The notes below the pieces were generated by a model. That model did no database searches, had not been told where the DNA came from, and saw only the letters and a program-made list of their open reading frames with translations. A stretch of 64,000 bases of DNA from positions 283,422-347,421 of the forward strand of contig JAFYQK010000001.1 of assembly GCA_017547165.1 (NCBI GenBank), in the 5' to 3' direction. Each line of letters opens with the position of its first letter. The first letter of the stretch is position 1. The position numbers and the translations under genes are program-made. The stretch comes from Bacteroidaceae bacterium. GTDB lineage: Bacteria > Bacteroidota > Bacteroidia > Bacteroidales > Bacteroidaceae. This document shows, piece by piece, positions 52,853 to 60,320 of this stretch.

Positions 52853-53264
52853 ATTTGTGATGATTTATGTTTATTGTAATAACGGGATTGGAGGTTATTT
52901 TGTTACATGGTCGTGTTTCATTTCCTTGCCCTCCATCAAAACTGGAGGGCAAGGGCGTCTTCTAACCTAATTTATAACCTTTTTCAACATCTTTTAATTA
53001 TTGGCTTAGGGGGTGTTTTGTAGAGTCAAGATTGTCATACCCCCTCCCCACTTCGTGGTACTCCCCCTGTCTCAGAGGGAGAAAGTTGGATGCTATTGTA
53101 ACTGACTGTCCCTCTGAGTCAGGGGGACGAGCGCGGAGCGCGGAGGGGGTATGTAAATTATTGTTTATACATTGACTGGTGTCATCTATCAGTTAGTAGT
53201 AACCACTCCCCGCCCTTGGGAGGGGCTGGGGGAGGGTCCGGAGACTGGATTGTTTATTATTAAC
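52853..53264. repeat. Repeat-filled gap between HlyD and the first permease
   Basis: Contains a perfect 11-base hairpin CCTTGCCCTCC / GGAGGGCAAGG (52924-52954), a CATACCCCCTCC...CTCAGAGGGA unit (53036-53084), an inverted GTCCCTCTGAGTCAGGGGG...GGAGGGGGTATG unit (53096-53154) and an ACTCCCCGCCCTTGGGAGGGG unit (53206-53240). No gene is seen. Confidence 0.8.
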
Positions 53265-54515
53265 CTAATTTATAACCACCTCCTCTACATCTCCCAATCT
53301 GTCATAGCCGCTCACTATTACCTGGTCACCGGGGTTGAGACCTTCGATAACCTCGTATTGCTCGGGGTTCTGGCGACCTATCTTTATGTCCACACGGCGT
53401 GCCACATTGCTGCCTTCCTCCATGCGGTAAATCCAACGGCCACCGGTCTTCTGGTAGAAGTCGCCACGAGGTATGATGATGGCCTGTTCGGGTTGGCCAA
53501 GTTCTATCTTCACACGGTAACTCTTGCCCAGGCGTATGTTCTCGGGGATGGAGTCGATGAAGAGCAGGTCGGTGTCGAACTTGCGGTCCTTGACCTCGGG
53601 GATGACACGGCTGATGCGCAAGGGGAAGGTGTCCTGCTTCTGAATGACGGTGGCAGGCAGACCGGCATGGATGCGCTCGACATAGTATTCGCTCAGTTGG
53701 GTGTGTACCTTGTACTGGTTCATTATCTTCAGTTGTCCTATCATGGCACCGCCACCTACGGACTGACCGATGGTAAGGTTGATGTGTCCCAACTGTCCGT
53801 CCTGGGGTGCACGGACAATGAGGCCGTCTATGCGCCTTTGTGCATTCTCCAGCTTGCGTGTTGCCGCCTGACGGTCGGAAACAATCATCTCGCGACGCAG
53901 GATGGCGGTGACGGAGTCGTGGCGAAGGCTCTCCATCTGCAAGAGCAGTTTCTGGTGCTCGTGCTTATAGTCTTCCTCGGCTATGGTGAGTTCGGCACGG
54001 CTCTTGATGCCCATGGAGAACTCCTCGCGGCTCTGGGTGAGTTTTCTTTCGAGGCTTGCCAACTGATGGCGTTGCTCCAAGGCTTGCATGTTGAGCGAGA
54101 TGCTCTTCTGCTCCATCTGTATCTCCTGTTCGCGGAGGTTGCGCTGGGTCTTTTCCCATTGCTCGCGCTCTTCCTGTATGGTGCGCATGAGTTCGGGATT
54201 GTTGAGCACGAGGATGGTGTCGCCACGGTGTACCATGGCACCCTCTTCGCGGACAATCTTTTCGACGAAGCCACTCTCGAGGGCATTGATCTGTATGGTC
54301 ATGATGGGGTGCACGATGCCTTCGGTTTCGAGGAACTCCATGAAGGGGGCTTCCTGAACGGAGGCAATCTTGACACTCTCCGACTTGATGCTCTGACGGC
54401 GTGGCGAGAGTGCCACATAGATGGTGTAGGCAACGATGCCGGCAAGTACAAGGCATCCAAGGATGTGCATGCGGTATTTAACATACCAGGGGCGGGGAGG
54501 GAGTTTGATGTCCAT
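53265..54515 (-). CDS. HlyD-type periplasmic adaptor
   Basis: A 416-residue adaptor with an N-terminal anchor (about 13-31), a split lipoyl domain (INALESGFVEKIV and QDGQLGHINLTIGQSVGGGAMIG), a long coiled-coil hairpin (about 95-210, e.g. EREQWEKTQRNLREQEIQM) and C-terminal barrel domains. It connects the inner-membrane permease to TolC. It follows tolC with a 97-base gap containing an inverted repeat and is part of the sigma-54-controlled run. It differs clearly from the adaptor at 31.2 kb. Confidence 0.93.
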   Translation of the reverse strand: MDIKLPPRPWYVKYRMHILGCLVLAGIVAYTIYVALSPRRQSIKSESVKIASVQEAPFMEFLETEGIVHPIMTIQINALESGFVEKIVREEGAMVHRGDTILVLNNPELMRTIQEEREQWEKTQRNLREQEIQMEQKSISLNMQALEQRHQLASLERKLTQSREEFSMGIKSRAELTIAEEDYKHEHQKLLLQMESLRHDSVTAILRREMIVSDRQAATRKLENAQRRIDGLIVRAPQDGQLGHINLTIGQSVGGGAMIGQLKIMNQYKVHTQLSEYYVERIHAGLPATVIQKQDTFPLRISRVIPEVKDRKFDTDLLFIDSIPENIRLGKSYRVKIELGQPEQAIIIPRGDFYQKTGGRWIYRMEEGSNVARRVDIKIGRQNPEQYEVIEGLNPGDQVIVSGYDRLGDVEEVVIN

Positions 54516-54523
54516 GATTAATA

Positions 54524-54666
54524 AGGACCCACCCCCGTACCCCTCCCTCTATGGAGGGGAGTATATACAATAAGGAGGATGAGGTCTTGGTTTGAGGTTA
54601 GTAAATGTTATTTTATTTTCTGTTGTAACTACTCCCCTCCATAGAGGGAGGGGTAAGGGGGAGGGT
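54524..54666. repeat. Inverted pair of GC-rich repeats between adaptor and tolC
   Basis: The two arms (54524-54561 and 54628-54666) match over about 38 bases with few mismatches; the core is CCCCTCCCTCTATGGAGGGG in each. The right arm lies inside the last codons of tolC. The layout, two inverted copies about 65 bases apart, resembles a miniature element or a strong hairpin. Confidence 0.85.
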
Positions 54667-56163
54667 CTTGAGTTGTTCAGTTATTGGAATATTATGCTGA
54701 AAATCATACCCTGTCATTGAGCGGAGGGTGTAGTATAGGCGCCAGAAGGTGCTCATGGCAGAGAGATAGGAACGGCGGGCATTGTTGCGCTCGGAGATGG
54801 CATCGTTGAGGTCGAGAAGGGAACTTTCGCCCATGATGTAGAGGCGCATGGCCACGGTGTGACGGTGCTCGGCACGACGACCGGTGAGTTGGGCTATGTG
54901 TACCTTGCGTGCCTGCATGTTGAACTGGGAAACGAGTTTCTGCACATTCTGGCGGAAGTCCTCCATGCCTTGCTCTGCCGTAATCTCGGTGAGTTCCTGT
55001 TGTGAGCGTGCCACACGCACCTGACCCTTGCCACGACCCCAGTCGAGGATGGGCAGAGAGAGGGAGATGCTGCCATACTCCTGGGTGAGTGGGCGATGAT
55101 AGGCAGATGCTATGGTGCTGCCCGTCTGGGAGAGACCGAACTGAAGGTATATGTCGGCCTTGAGACCTGCATTTGCCTTGGCACGGGAGAGGGAACTCTG
55201 CGCTTCGCGGCGTATGCGCTCGTAGTAGACAGGGTCTGGGCTGTTTTCCATGGCCAGGTCGAGGGCTTGTGCGTAAGGAACCTCGAACTCTGGCACCGTG
55301 TCGGGCATGACGAGGCGTATGGGAGTGTCCTGGGCAAGGCCAAGGAAGGAACGGAAACTCTGCATCTGTTCCTCGAGGGATATCTCGGCATCCATGGCAG
55401 AGGTTTCCTCGCTGAGGCGACGAATCTCGAGCTGAAGCATCTCGTTCTCGGTGATGGTACCTATCTTGTATCTGCCCTGTGCCATGCGATAGAGAGTGTC
55501 GGCGCTGGCGAAGTTGCTTCGTGCCATTTCCAGGTCGCTCTTTGCCGTGGCGAGGTTGAAGAAATAGGAGCAGGTGCTGGCAGAGACGAGTTCGATGGTC
55601 TCGGCATAGCTTTTCTTTGCCTCGGTGTAGCGCAAGGGTTCGATGCGCTTGTCCCACTTTAGCGAGTTGTAGCCGAATAGACTCTGGCTATAACCTATGC
55701 TTATGGGCACGGTGCTGAACATGTTGGTGTGGTTGCTGAGCTCGCGATGATAGTTGGCGGTGCTCTTTACGAAGAATGTACCTCCCGTCCAACTGATGTT
55801 CTGATTGATGCTTAGGCTGAGGTCGGCACCCAACTGACTCTGGCGCAGGTAGAGCGAACTACCATCGCTCTGGGTAATCTTGTTTATCTGATTGTTGATA
55901 TATGGAGAAGAACTCAATGTGACACTAGGCAGATAGTTGGCACGGAAATTGCGATAGTTCCAATGCTGGGAGAGGAACGAATGGCGTGCGCTACGTGCCG
56001 TGGGCGATTGCTCGAGAGCCAGGGAGATGGCTTGCTGAAGGTCGAGCACCAGGGTGTCCTGAGTCTGTGCCTCTCCTGTAATAGGGGCGATGAATGTGAG
56101 CAGTACACACAGGATGGAAGGCCTGATGCACGATTTGTGGTTGAGTATGAAGTTTATGTTCAT
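54613..56163 (-). CDS. TolC-family outer-membrane channel protein
   Basis: A 516-residue protein with a signal peptide (about 1-32) and two repeats of the outer-membrane efflux domain (long helices and short strands; ISLALEQSPTARSARHSF, FRANYLPSVTLSSSPYI, LDLAMENSPDPVYYERI, LPILDWGRGKGQVRVARSQ). It would form the trimeric exit duct. The C-terminal LPLTPPSMEGSSYNRK is encoded by a repeat and is probably not part of the original protein. The gene is first in the run and lies 50 bases after a predicted sigma-54 start site. Confidence 0.93.
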   Translation of the reverse strand: MNINFILNHKSCIRPSILCVLLTFIAPITGEAQTQDTLVLDLQQAISLALEQSPTARSARHSFLSQHWNYRNFRANYLPSVTLSSSPYINNQINKITQSDGSSLYLRQSQLGADLSLSINQNISWTGGTFFVKSTANYHRELSNHTNMFSTVPISIGYSQSLFGYNSLKWDKRIEPLRYTEAKKSYAETIELVSASTCSYFFNLATAKSDLEMARSNFASADTLYRMAQGRYKIGTITENEMLQLEIRRLSEETSAMDAEISLEEQMQSFRSFLGLAQDTPIRLVMPDTVPEFEVPYAQALDLAMENSPDPVYYERIRREAQSSLSRAKANAGLKADIYLQFGLSQTGSTIASAYHRPLTQEYGSISLSLPILDWGRGKGQVRVARSQQELTEITAEQGMEDFRQNVQKLVSQFNMQARKVHIAQLTGRRAEHRHTVAMRLYIMGESSLLDLNDAISERNNARRSYLSAMSTFWRLYYTLRSMTGYDFQHNIPITEQLKTLPLTPPSMEGSSYNRK

Positions 56164-56222
56164 AATATAATGTTTTATTACATAGAATGTGTTTTGGCAG
56201 TAAGTGCGCCTATATATTTACC

Positions 56223-56238
56223 TGCAAATATCGTGCCA
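56223..56238 (-). promoter_or_regulatory. Sigma-54 (RpoN) promoter of tolC
   Basis: The minus strand reads TGGCACGATATTTGCA, an exact match to the sigma-54 -24/-12 consensus (TGGCACG, four bases, TTGCA). Transcription would begin near 56212, about 50 bases before the tolC start. The sigma-54 activator gene lies divergently next to it. Confidence 0.88.
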
Positions 56239-56293
56239 AAGTTGCAAGTGGTTGAAATATAATAAATTAATCTCTGTTTTGGCGTTCGAGAAA

Positions 56294-56338
56294 GTGTGCG
56301 AAAACGAACATAGGTGTGCGATATCGCACTTGCGCACA
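56294..56338. promoter_or_regulatory. Candidate activator binding sites upstream of the sigma-54 promoter
   Basis: A perfect 14-base palindrome GTGCGATATCGCAC (56316-56329) is flanked by the half-sites GTGTGCGAAAACG (about 56294-56306) and TGCGCACA (56331-56338). It lies about 80-90 bases upstream of the -24 element, the right distance for an enhancer-like site of an NtrC-type activator. Confidence 0.65.
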
Positions 56339-56399
56339 TGTTGGCTTTCGGAAAAGTGCAGAAAACAGAGGGATAAGGCATAAAATAACCTTCCTCGGC

Positions 56400-56431
56400 T
56401 TTGGAAGATTCAGGTGTTTTACTTATCTTTG
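56400..56431 (+). promoter_or_regulatory. Promoter of the sigma-54 activator gene
   Basis: TTTG (56400-56403), 20 bases, TATCTTTG (56424-56431): a full Bacteroidota housekeeping promoter. It implies a leader of about 215 bases before the activator gene. Confidence 0.65.
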
Positions 56432-56444
56432 CCCACAAGCATTC

Positions 56445-56617
56445 TTAAACCCAAATCGGTCATTAGACTGTTACGCGCTAATGAAGTCATCTTTTTGTCA
56501 TCTGTTTCCTCGCTTCTCGGTTACAATGGAACCCCATTGCGCCCTCAAAGCGCCAAAACATTTGTTCAAAAATAAAAACTATTATCATCATAACGCTAAT
56601 AACCGATTTGGGTTTAA
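56445..56617 (+). repeat. Long-range inverted repeat in the activator leader
   Basis: TTAAACCCAAATCGGTCATTAG (56445-56466) and CTAATAACCGATTTGGGTTTAA (56596-56617) are complementary over 22 bases with one mismatch, 129 bases apart. Both lie in the predicted 5' leader of the activator mRNA. Could be a closing RNA stem or the ends of a small element. Confidence 0.8.
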
Positions 56618-56653
56618 TAAACCTGGGCGCAAAACTTATCAATACATAACTTC

Positions 56654-58009
56654 ATGGAATGTAGAGGCAAGATATTGATTGTGGATGACAATCAGGATAT
56701 TCTCCTGTCATTGAACATGCTGCTGAAACCCTGGGTGGAGGCTATACGAGTGATTAGCACCCCGGAGCGTATAATAGAGTTCATGGATAGTTTCCAACCT
56801 GACGTGATTCTGTTGGACATGAACTTCCGCAAGGACATGGTGAGTGGTGAGGAGGGATATGAATGGCTGGCGCGCATATTGGAGCACGACCCAACGAGCG
56901 TGGTGGTGTTCATGACGGCATATATCAGTACGGAAAAGACGGTAAGGGCCATCAGAGCAGGAGCACTGGACTTCATTGCCAAACCTTGGGACAATAAGAA
57001 GATGTTGGAGGTGGTGCACTCTGCCGTGGATATGAAACGGAGCAAGATGGCGCAGATTCAAGCTCAGGAATCTGAAGACCAAAAGGGAGCGGAGACATTG
57101 GCCGATGGAAGCAACTTCATTGGCGAGTCTCCACAGATACTGGAACTAAAGTCGCGCATGGGCAGGGTAGCAAGAACCGATGCAAATGTTCTGATAACCG
57201 GAGAGAACGGTACGGGCAAGGATGTGCTGGCAAGGGAATTGCACAGACTTTCCAAAAGAGGCGACCAGCCTTTCGTGTCCATCGACCTTGGTTGTGTGCA
57301 CGAGCAACTGTTTGAGAGCGAACTGTTCGGGCATGTGAAAGGGGCCTTCACCGGTGCACATACCGCAAAGCAGGGCAGGGTTCAGCAGGCAAACGGCGGT
57401 ACGTTGTTCCTGGACGAGATAGGAAACCTGTCTTTGCCTATGCAACAGAAGTTGCTCACCGTGATAGAGAGGCGCGAGGTGTCTCCCGTAGGTTCAAACC
57501 AGGTGCAGAGGGTGGACATACGCATAGTGGCGGCAACGAATGCCAATCTGCATGAACGTGTGGCGGAGGGAACTTTCCGCGAGGACCTGCTTTACCGTCT
57601 GAACACTATAGAGATGCATATTCCCCCATTGAGAGAAAGGGGTGAAGACATAATGCTTTTAGCAAGGCACTTCCTTGCCCGTTATGCCGAGAAGCATGGG
57701 GGAGAGGTGAGGGACTTCACTGCTCGCGAGGAGGCCAAACTGATGGCGCATTCCTGGTATGGCAATGTGCGCGAGCTTCAGCATAGTGTGGAACGATGGA
57801 TAATAGACCCTCATGCTCCCCTCGTAACAGAGAGCATGAAACAAACAAAGCCAGAGAGCATCTACGATACGCTGAATCTGGAGGACATAGAGCGTCTGGC
57901 AATACGCAAGGCTTTGGAACAAGCCAATGGCAACATGAAGCAGGCTGCCGAACTATTAGGCATCACACGCTATGCGTTGTATAGGAAGATAGACAAGCAC
58001 GGGATTTAA
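56654..58009 (+). CDS. Sigma-54-dependent response regulator, NtrC type
   Basis: A 451-residue regulator. The receiver domain covers about 1-120 with phospho-acceptor Asp near 55 (VILLDMNF) and acid pair IVDDN. The AAA+ domain contains Walker A GENGTGKD, the sigma-54 contact loop GAFTGA intact (GHVKGAFTGAHTA), Walker B LFLDEIG and a conserved arginine region. The C-terminal Fis-type helix-turn-helix reads GNMKQAAELLGITRYALYRKI. Together these make a functional enhancer-binding protein. It is divergent from tolC, whose promoter is of the sigma-54 type, so that operon is its likely target. Confidence 0.97.
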   Translation: MECRGKILIVDDNQDILLSLNMLLKPWVEAIRVISTPERIIEFMDSFQPDVILLDMNFRKDMVSGEEGYEWLARILEHDPTSVVVFMTAYISTEKTVRAIRAGALDFIAKPWDNKKMLEVVHSAVDMKRSKMAQIQAQESEDQKGAETLADGSNFIGESPQILELKSRMGRVARTDANVLITGENGTGKDVLARELHRLSKRGDQPFVSIDLGCVHEQLFESELFGHVKGAFTGAHTAKQGRVQQANGGTLFLDEIGNLSLPMQQKLLTVIERREVSPVGSNQVQRVDIRIVAATNANLHERVAEGTFREDLLYRLNTIEMHIPPLRERGEDIMLLARHFLARYAEKHGGEVRDFTAREEAKLMAHSWYGNVRELQHSVERWIIDPHAPLVTESMKQTKPESIYDTLNLEDIERLAIRKALEQANGNMKQAAELLGITRYALYRKIDKHGI

Positions 58010-58010
58010 G

Positions 58011-58187
58011 AAAACGGAAAACGGAAAACTGTTACTAACTGAAATCTGAAAACGGAGAACGGAAAGGTGACATTTGAAGGGTTAAAGCTGAAATCTGAGA
58101 ACGGAGAACTGTTACTAACTGAAATCTAAAAACGGAGAACGGAAAGGTGACATTTGAAGGGTTAAAGCTGAAATCTGAAAAAGTGAT
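58011..58187. repeat. CGGAAAA repeats and 80-base tandem duplication before the four-helix-bundle gene
   Basis: AAAACGGAAAACGGAAAACTGTTACTAAC begins directly after the activator stop. A unit of 80 bases starting GTTACTAACTGAAATCT occurs at 58031 and again at 58111 with few differences, containing ACGGAGAACGGAAAGGTGACA. Confidence 0.85.
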
Positions 58188-58221
58188 TTGTATAAGTTGG
58201 TAAGCCCAAATCTATAAAACT

Positions 58222-58581
58222 ATGGACAATATACTTGATAGTAAATGTATGGCATTTGCTGTACGTATAGTACGCTTTTATAAGTTTTTGGTTCATGATA
58301 AGAAGGAGACTGTTATCTCAAAGCAGATGCTACGTAGTGGTACAAGTATAGGTGCTAACGCAAGAGAAAGACGAAACGCACAAAGTAAACTTGATTTTGT
58401 TCACAAACTTTCAATTGCCCTTAAGGAGGCTGATGAAACACAATATTGGCTTGAACTTCTTCTCAATAGCGATATAATAGACGATTCTGCTTTTACTTCT
58501 CTCAACGAGGATTTGAAAGAAATCATAGCAATGATAACATCAAGTATAAGAACAGTTAAGCGAGCAGAGAATAACTTATAA
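58222..58581 (+). CDS. Four-helix-bundle protein (S23/intervening-sequence type)
   Basis: A 119-residue, all-helical protein with the family pattern: MAFAVRIVRFYKFLV, KQMLRSGTSIGANARERRNAQSKLDFVHKLSIALKEADETQYWLELL, ending in a long helix LKEIIAMITSSIRTVK. Relatives are encoded in 23S rRNA intervening sequences or serve as accessory proteins of diversity-generating retroelements; none of these is adjacent here. Function unknown. It is flanked by inverted CGGAAAACTGTTACTAAC repeats and is AT-richer than its neighbours. It separates the regulator and kinase genes. Confidence 0.9.
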   Translation: MDNILDSKCMAFAVRIVRFYKFLVHDKKETVISKQMLRSGTSIGANARERRNAQSKLDFVHKLSIALKEADETQYWLELLLNSDIIDDSAFTSLNEDLKEIIAMITSSIRTVKRAENNL

Positions 58582-58629
58582 TCGTACTATCTGTTTTCCT
58601 AGTTTTCCAATTTCACTTTTTACATTTCT

Positions 58630-58691
58630 GTTAGTAACAGTTTTCCGATTTCCGTTTTCCGTTTTCAGTTTTCCGTTTTCCGTTTTCCGTT
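58630..58691. repeat. Inverted CGGAAAA repeat after the four-helix-bundle gene
   Basis: GTTAGTAACAGTTTTCCG (58630-58647) is the exact complement of 58022-58039, followed by several TTTTCCGT units up to nine bases before the kinase start codon. Confidence 0.88.
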
Positions 58692-58699
58692 TAATAAAT

Positions 58700-59905
58700 A
58701 TGAGTATCTGGCAGAATTTGTTTTACAATAAAAGCACACGGCGGCTTAGGCAGATGTTGGAGTCGGTGCGCATGAGGGATTTCAGCTTGCAATACTCTCT
58801 GGAGCATCTGCACGGCGAGGAACGACGTATGGCTGAGGAGATAAATGCCGTAATACGCGAGTTTCGTGAGTCGGAACACCAACGTGTGAGTGATTCGCAT
58901 TTCTATGATGCCATGCTCTCCAAGGTGGATGCCATTCTAATTGCCACGGACGAGAACGGACGTGTGCGATGGATGAACAAGGCTGCCATAGAGGGCTTGT
59001 GCGGTTTCCGATTCGACAACCTTGACCAGTTGGCTGTGCTTCATCATACATTGCCCCTGCAACTGAGAGGCCTGAAACGTGGAGCGTCGCAACTGGTATC
59101 GTATGTCAGTAAGGAGGGCGAGGAAAGGCAGTATGCCGCATCGCGCACACAAGTGTTCGTAAGCGGTATACCTTATATATTATATAGCCTGCAGAGTGTG
59201 GCAAGTATTCTGGAGCAGGGGGAGATTGAGGTTCAGCAGAAACTTATCCGTGTACTGACGCATGAGATAATGAACTCGCTGGCTCCAATAGTATCGCTCT
59301 CCAACACCTTGGCGGAGAATCTTACAAGCGAAGTGGCTGTAGAGAGATACCGCGACGAGGAGGTGCAGATGGTATTGTCTACCATAAGCAGGCGTGCCAA
59401 CGGATTGATGGATTTCGTGCAGAGGTATCGCATGGTATCGAATATTCCACACCCTGATTTAGAGAATGTTAGCATTGGGAAGTTGATGGAAGACTTTCAG
59501 TGTATGTGCGCCTCTGTTCTCAGGGAGGACTGCCATGTGGAGTATGACGTGCAATGTGCCGAAACCTTTATGCGACTGGATTCTTCGCAGATAGAGCAGG
59601 TGCTGCTAAACCTGATGAAGAACGCTTTGGAAACAGAAGCGACAAGTGTAAGGGTGAAGGTGGCTCTGTCCGAAAACGGCAGACATGTGGTAATGTCCGT
59701 AGAGGACAACGGAGGCGGCATATCGCAGGAAGTGGTGGACAATATCTTCACACCATTCTTTACCACCAAGGAAGGCGGACAGGGCATTGGTCTGGCCGTA
59801 TGCCGACAGATAGTGAGCAACCACGGTGGGTTGATAGGTGTGGAAAACAAAAGCTATGCCGACGGAAGCAAAGGCACACGCTTCACCGTGCGTCTGCCGA
59901 TGTGA
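58700..59905 (+). CDS. Soluble sensor histidine kinase
   Basis: A 401-residue kinase with no membrane segment. A helical N-terminal part (1-65) precedes a PAS-like domain (about 70-175, LIATDENGRVRWMNKAA). The dimerisation/phosphoacceptor helix RVLTHEIMNSLAPI has its His near 188, and an HATPase domain follows with N-box NLMKNALE, DNGGGIS and GGQGIGLAV. Its cytosolic location suggests it senses an internal cue. It is the likely partner of the adjacent NtrC-type regulator, although the two genes are now separated by the four-helix-bundle cassette. Confidence 0.95.
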   Translation: MSIWQNLFYNKSTRRLRQMLESVRMRDFSLQYSLEHLHGEERRMAEEINAVIREFRESEHQRVSDSHFYDAMLSKVDAILIATDENGRVRWMNKAAIEGLCGFRFDNLDQLAVLHHTLPLQLRGLKRGASQLVSYVSKEGEERQYAASRTQVFVSGIPYILYSLQSVASILEQGEIEVQQKLIRVLTHEIMNSLAPIVSLSNTLAENLTSEVAVERYRDEEVQMVLSTISRRANGLMDFVQRYRMVSNIPHPDLENVSIGKLMEDFQCMCASVLREDCHVEYDVQCAETFMRLDSSQIEQVLLNLMKNALETEATSVRVKVALSENGRHVVMSVEDNGGGISQEVVDNIFTPFFTTKEGGQGIGLAVCRQIVSNHGGLIGVENKSYADGSKGTRFTVRLPM

Positions 59906-60160
59906 GCAATTTGCCAGAGTAATTGTGCGGTTTTATGTAATTATCTGTGAGAATATTGTTGGTGTAAATATTTTTTACTTATATGTCCGCAGAATTTAAT
60001 GAACCTTAAAAGGGAAAGTGCTTAAAGAAATAAACTTGAGTATAGCGAAACTATATTTAGCATTGGTTTAATTAGAAGTATTGTATATTGCTGCAAATCA
60101 ATGAAATAATGTTAGATAGAACGGCAAGTTTAATTCTTGTTCAAGGTTTGCCATAATCAT
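59906..60160. other. Intergenic stretch after the kinase gene
   Basis: No gene recognised. A TGTTGGTGTAAATATTTTT segment near 59958 has a near-copy (TGTTGATGTAAATATTTTT) near 60294, about 335 bases away; the bases in between hold hairpins only. Confidence 0.5.
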
Positions 60161-60197
60161 AAAAAAGGGGCGTCCTAATCTTATTGATAGGACGCCC
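60161..60197 (-). terminator. Terminator of the DUF4251 unit
   Basis: GGGCGTCCTA / TAGGACGCCC perfect ten-base stem, followed on the minus strand by CTTTTTTATG. Confidence 0.7.
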
Positions 60198-60211
60198 TAA
60201 TCTCAGGCTCG

Positions 60212-60267
60212 TAAGATTACAATCTTATGACCTTAAGATTATAATCTTCGGTTCATAAGATTATAAT
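60212..60267. repeat. Three palindromic units AAGATTATAATCTT
   Basis: TAAGATTACAATCTTA (60212-60227), AAGATTATAATCTT (60235-60248) and ATAAGATTATAAT (60255-60267). Each is a palindrome or near-palindrome of a similar core, so they are either small hairpins in the 3' region of the DUF4251 gene or a set of operator-like sites. Confidence 0.7.
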
Positions 60268-60320
60268 GTCTTTTTGCATATAAAGTGAAGTGTTGTTGAT
60301 GTAAATATTTTTGTATGCTT

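Noticed and set aside
53172-54521. Long plus-strand frame opposite the HlyD adaptor gene
   Set aside because: It mirrors the HlyD adaptor; hydrophobic residue richness arises from the complementary codons.
58011-58691. Complete insertion sequence around the four-helix-bundle gene
   Set aside because: Inverted repeats are present, but the only gene has no transposase features and I found no target duplication. It is kept as a cassette candidate only.
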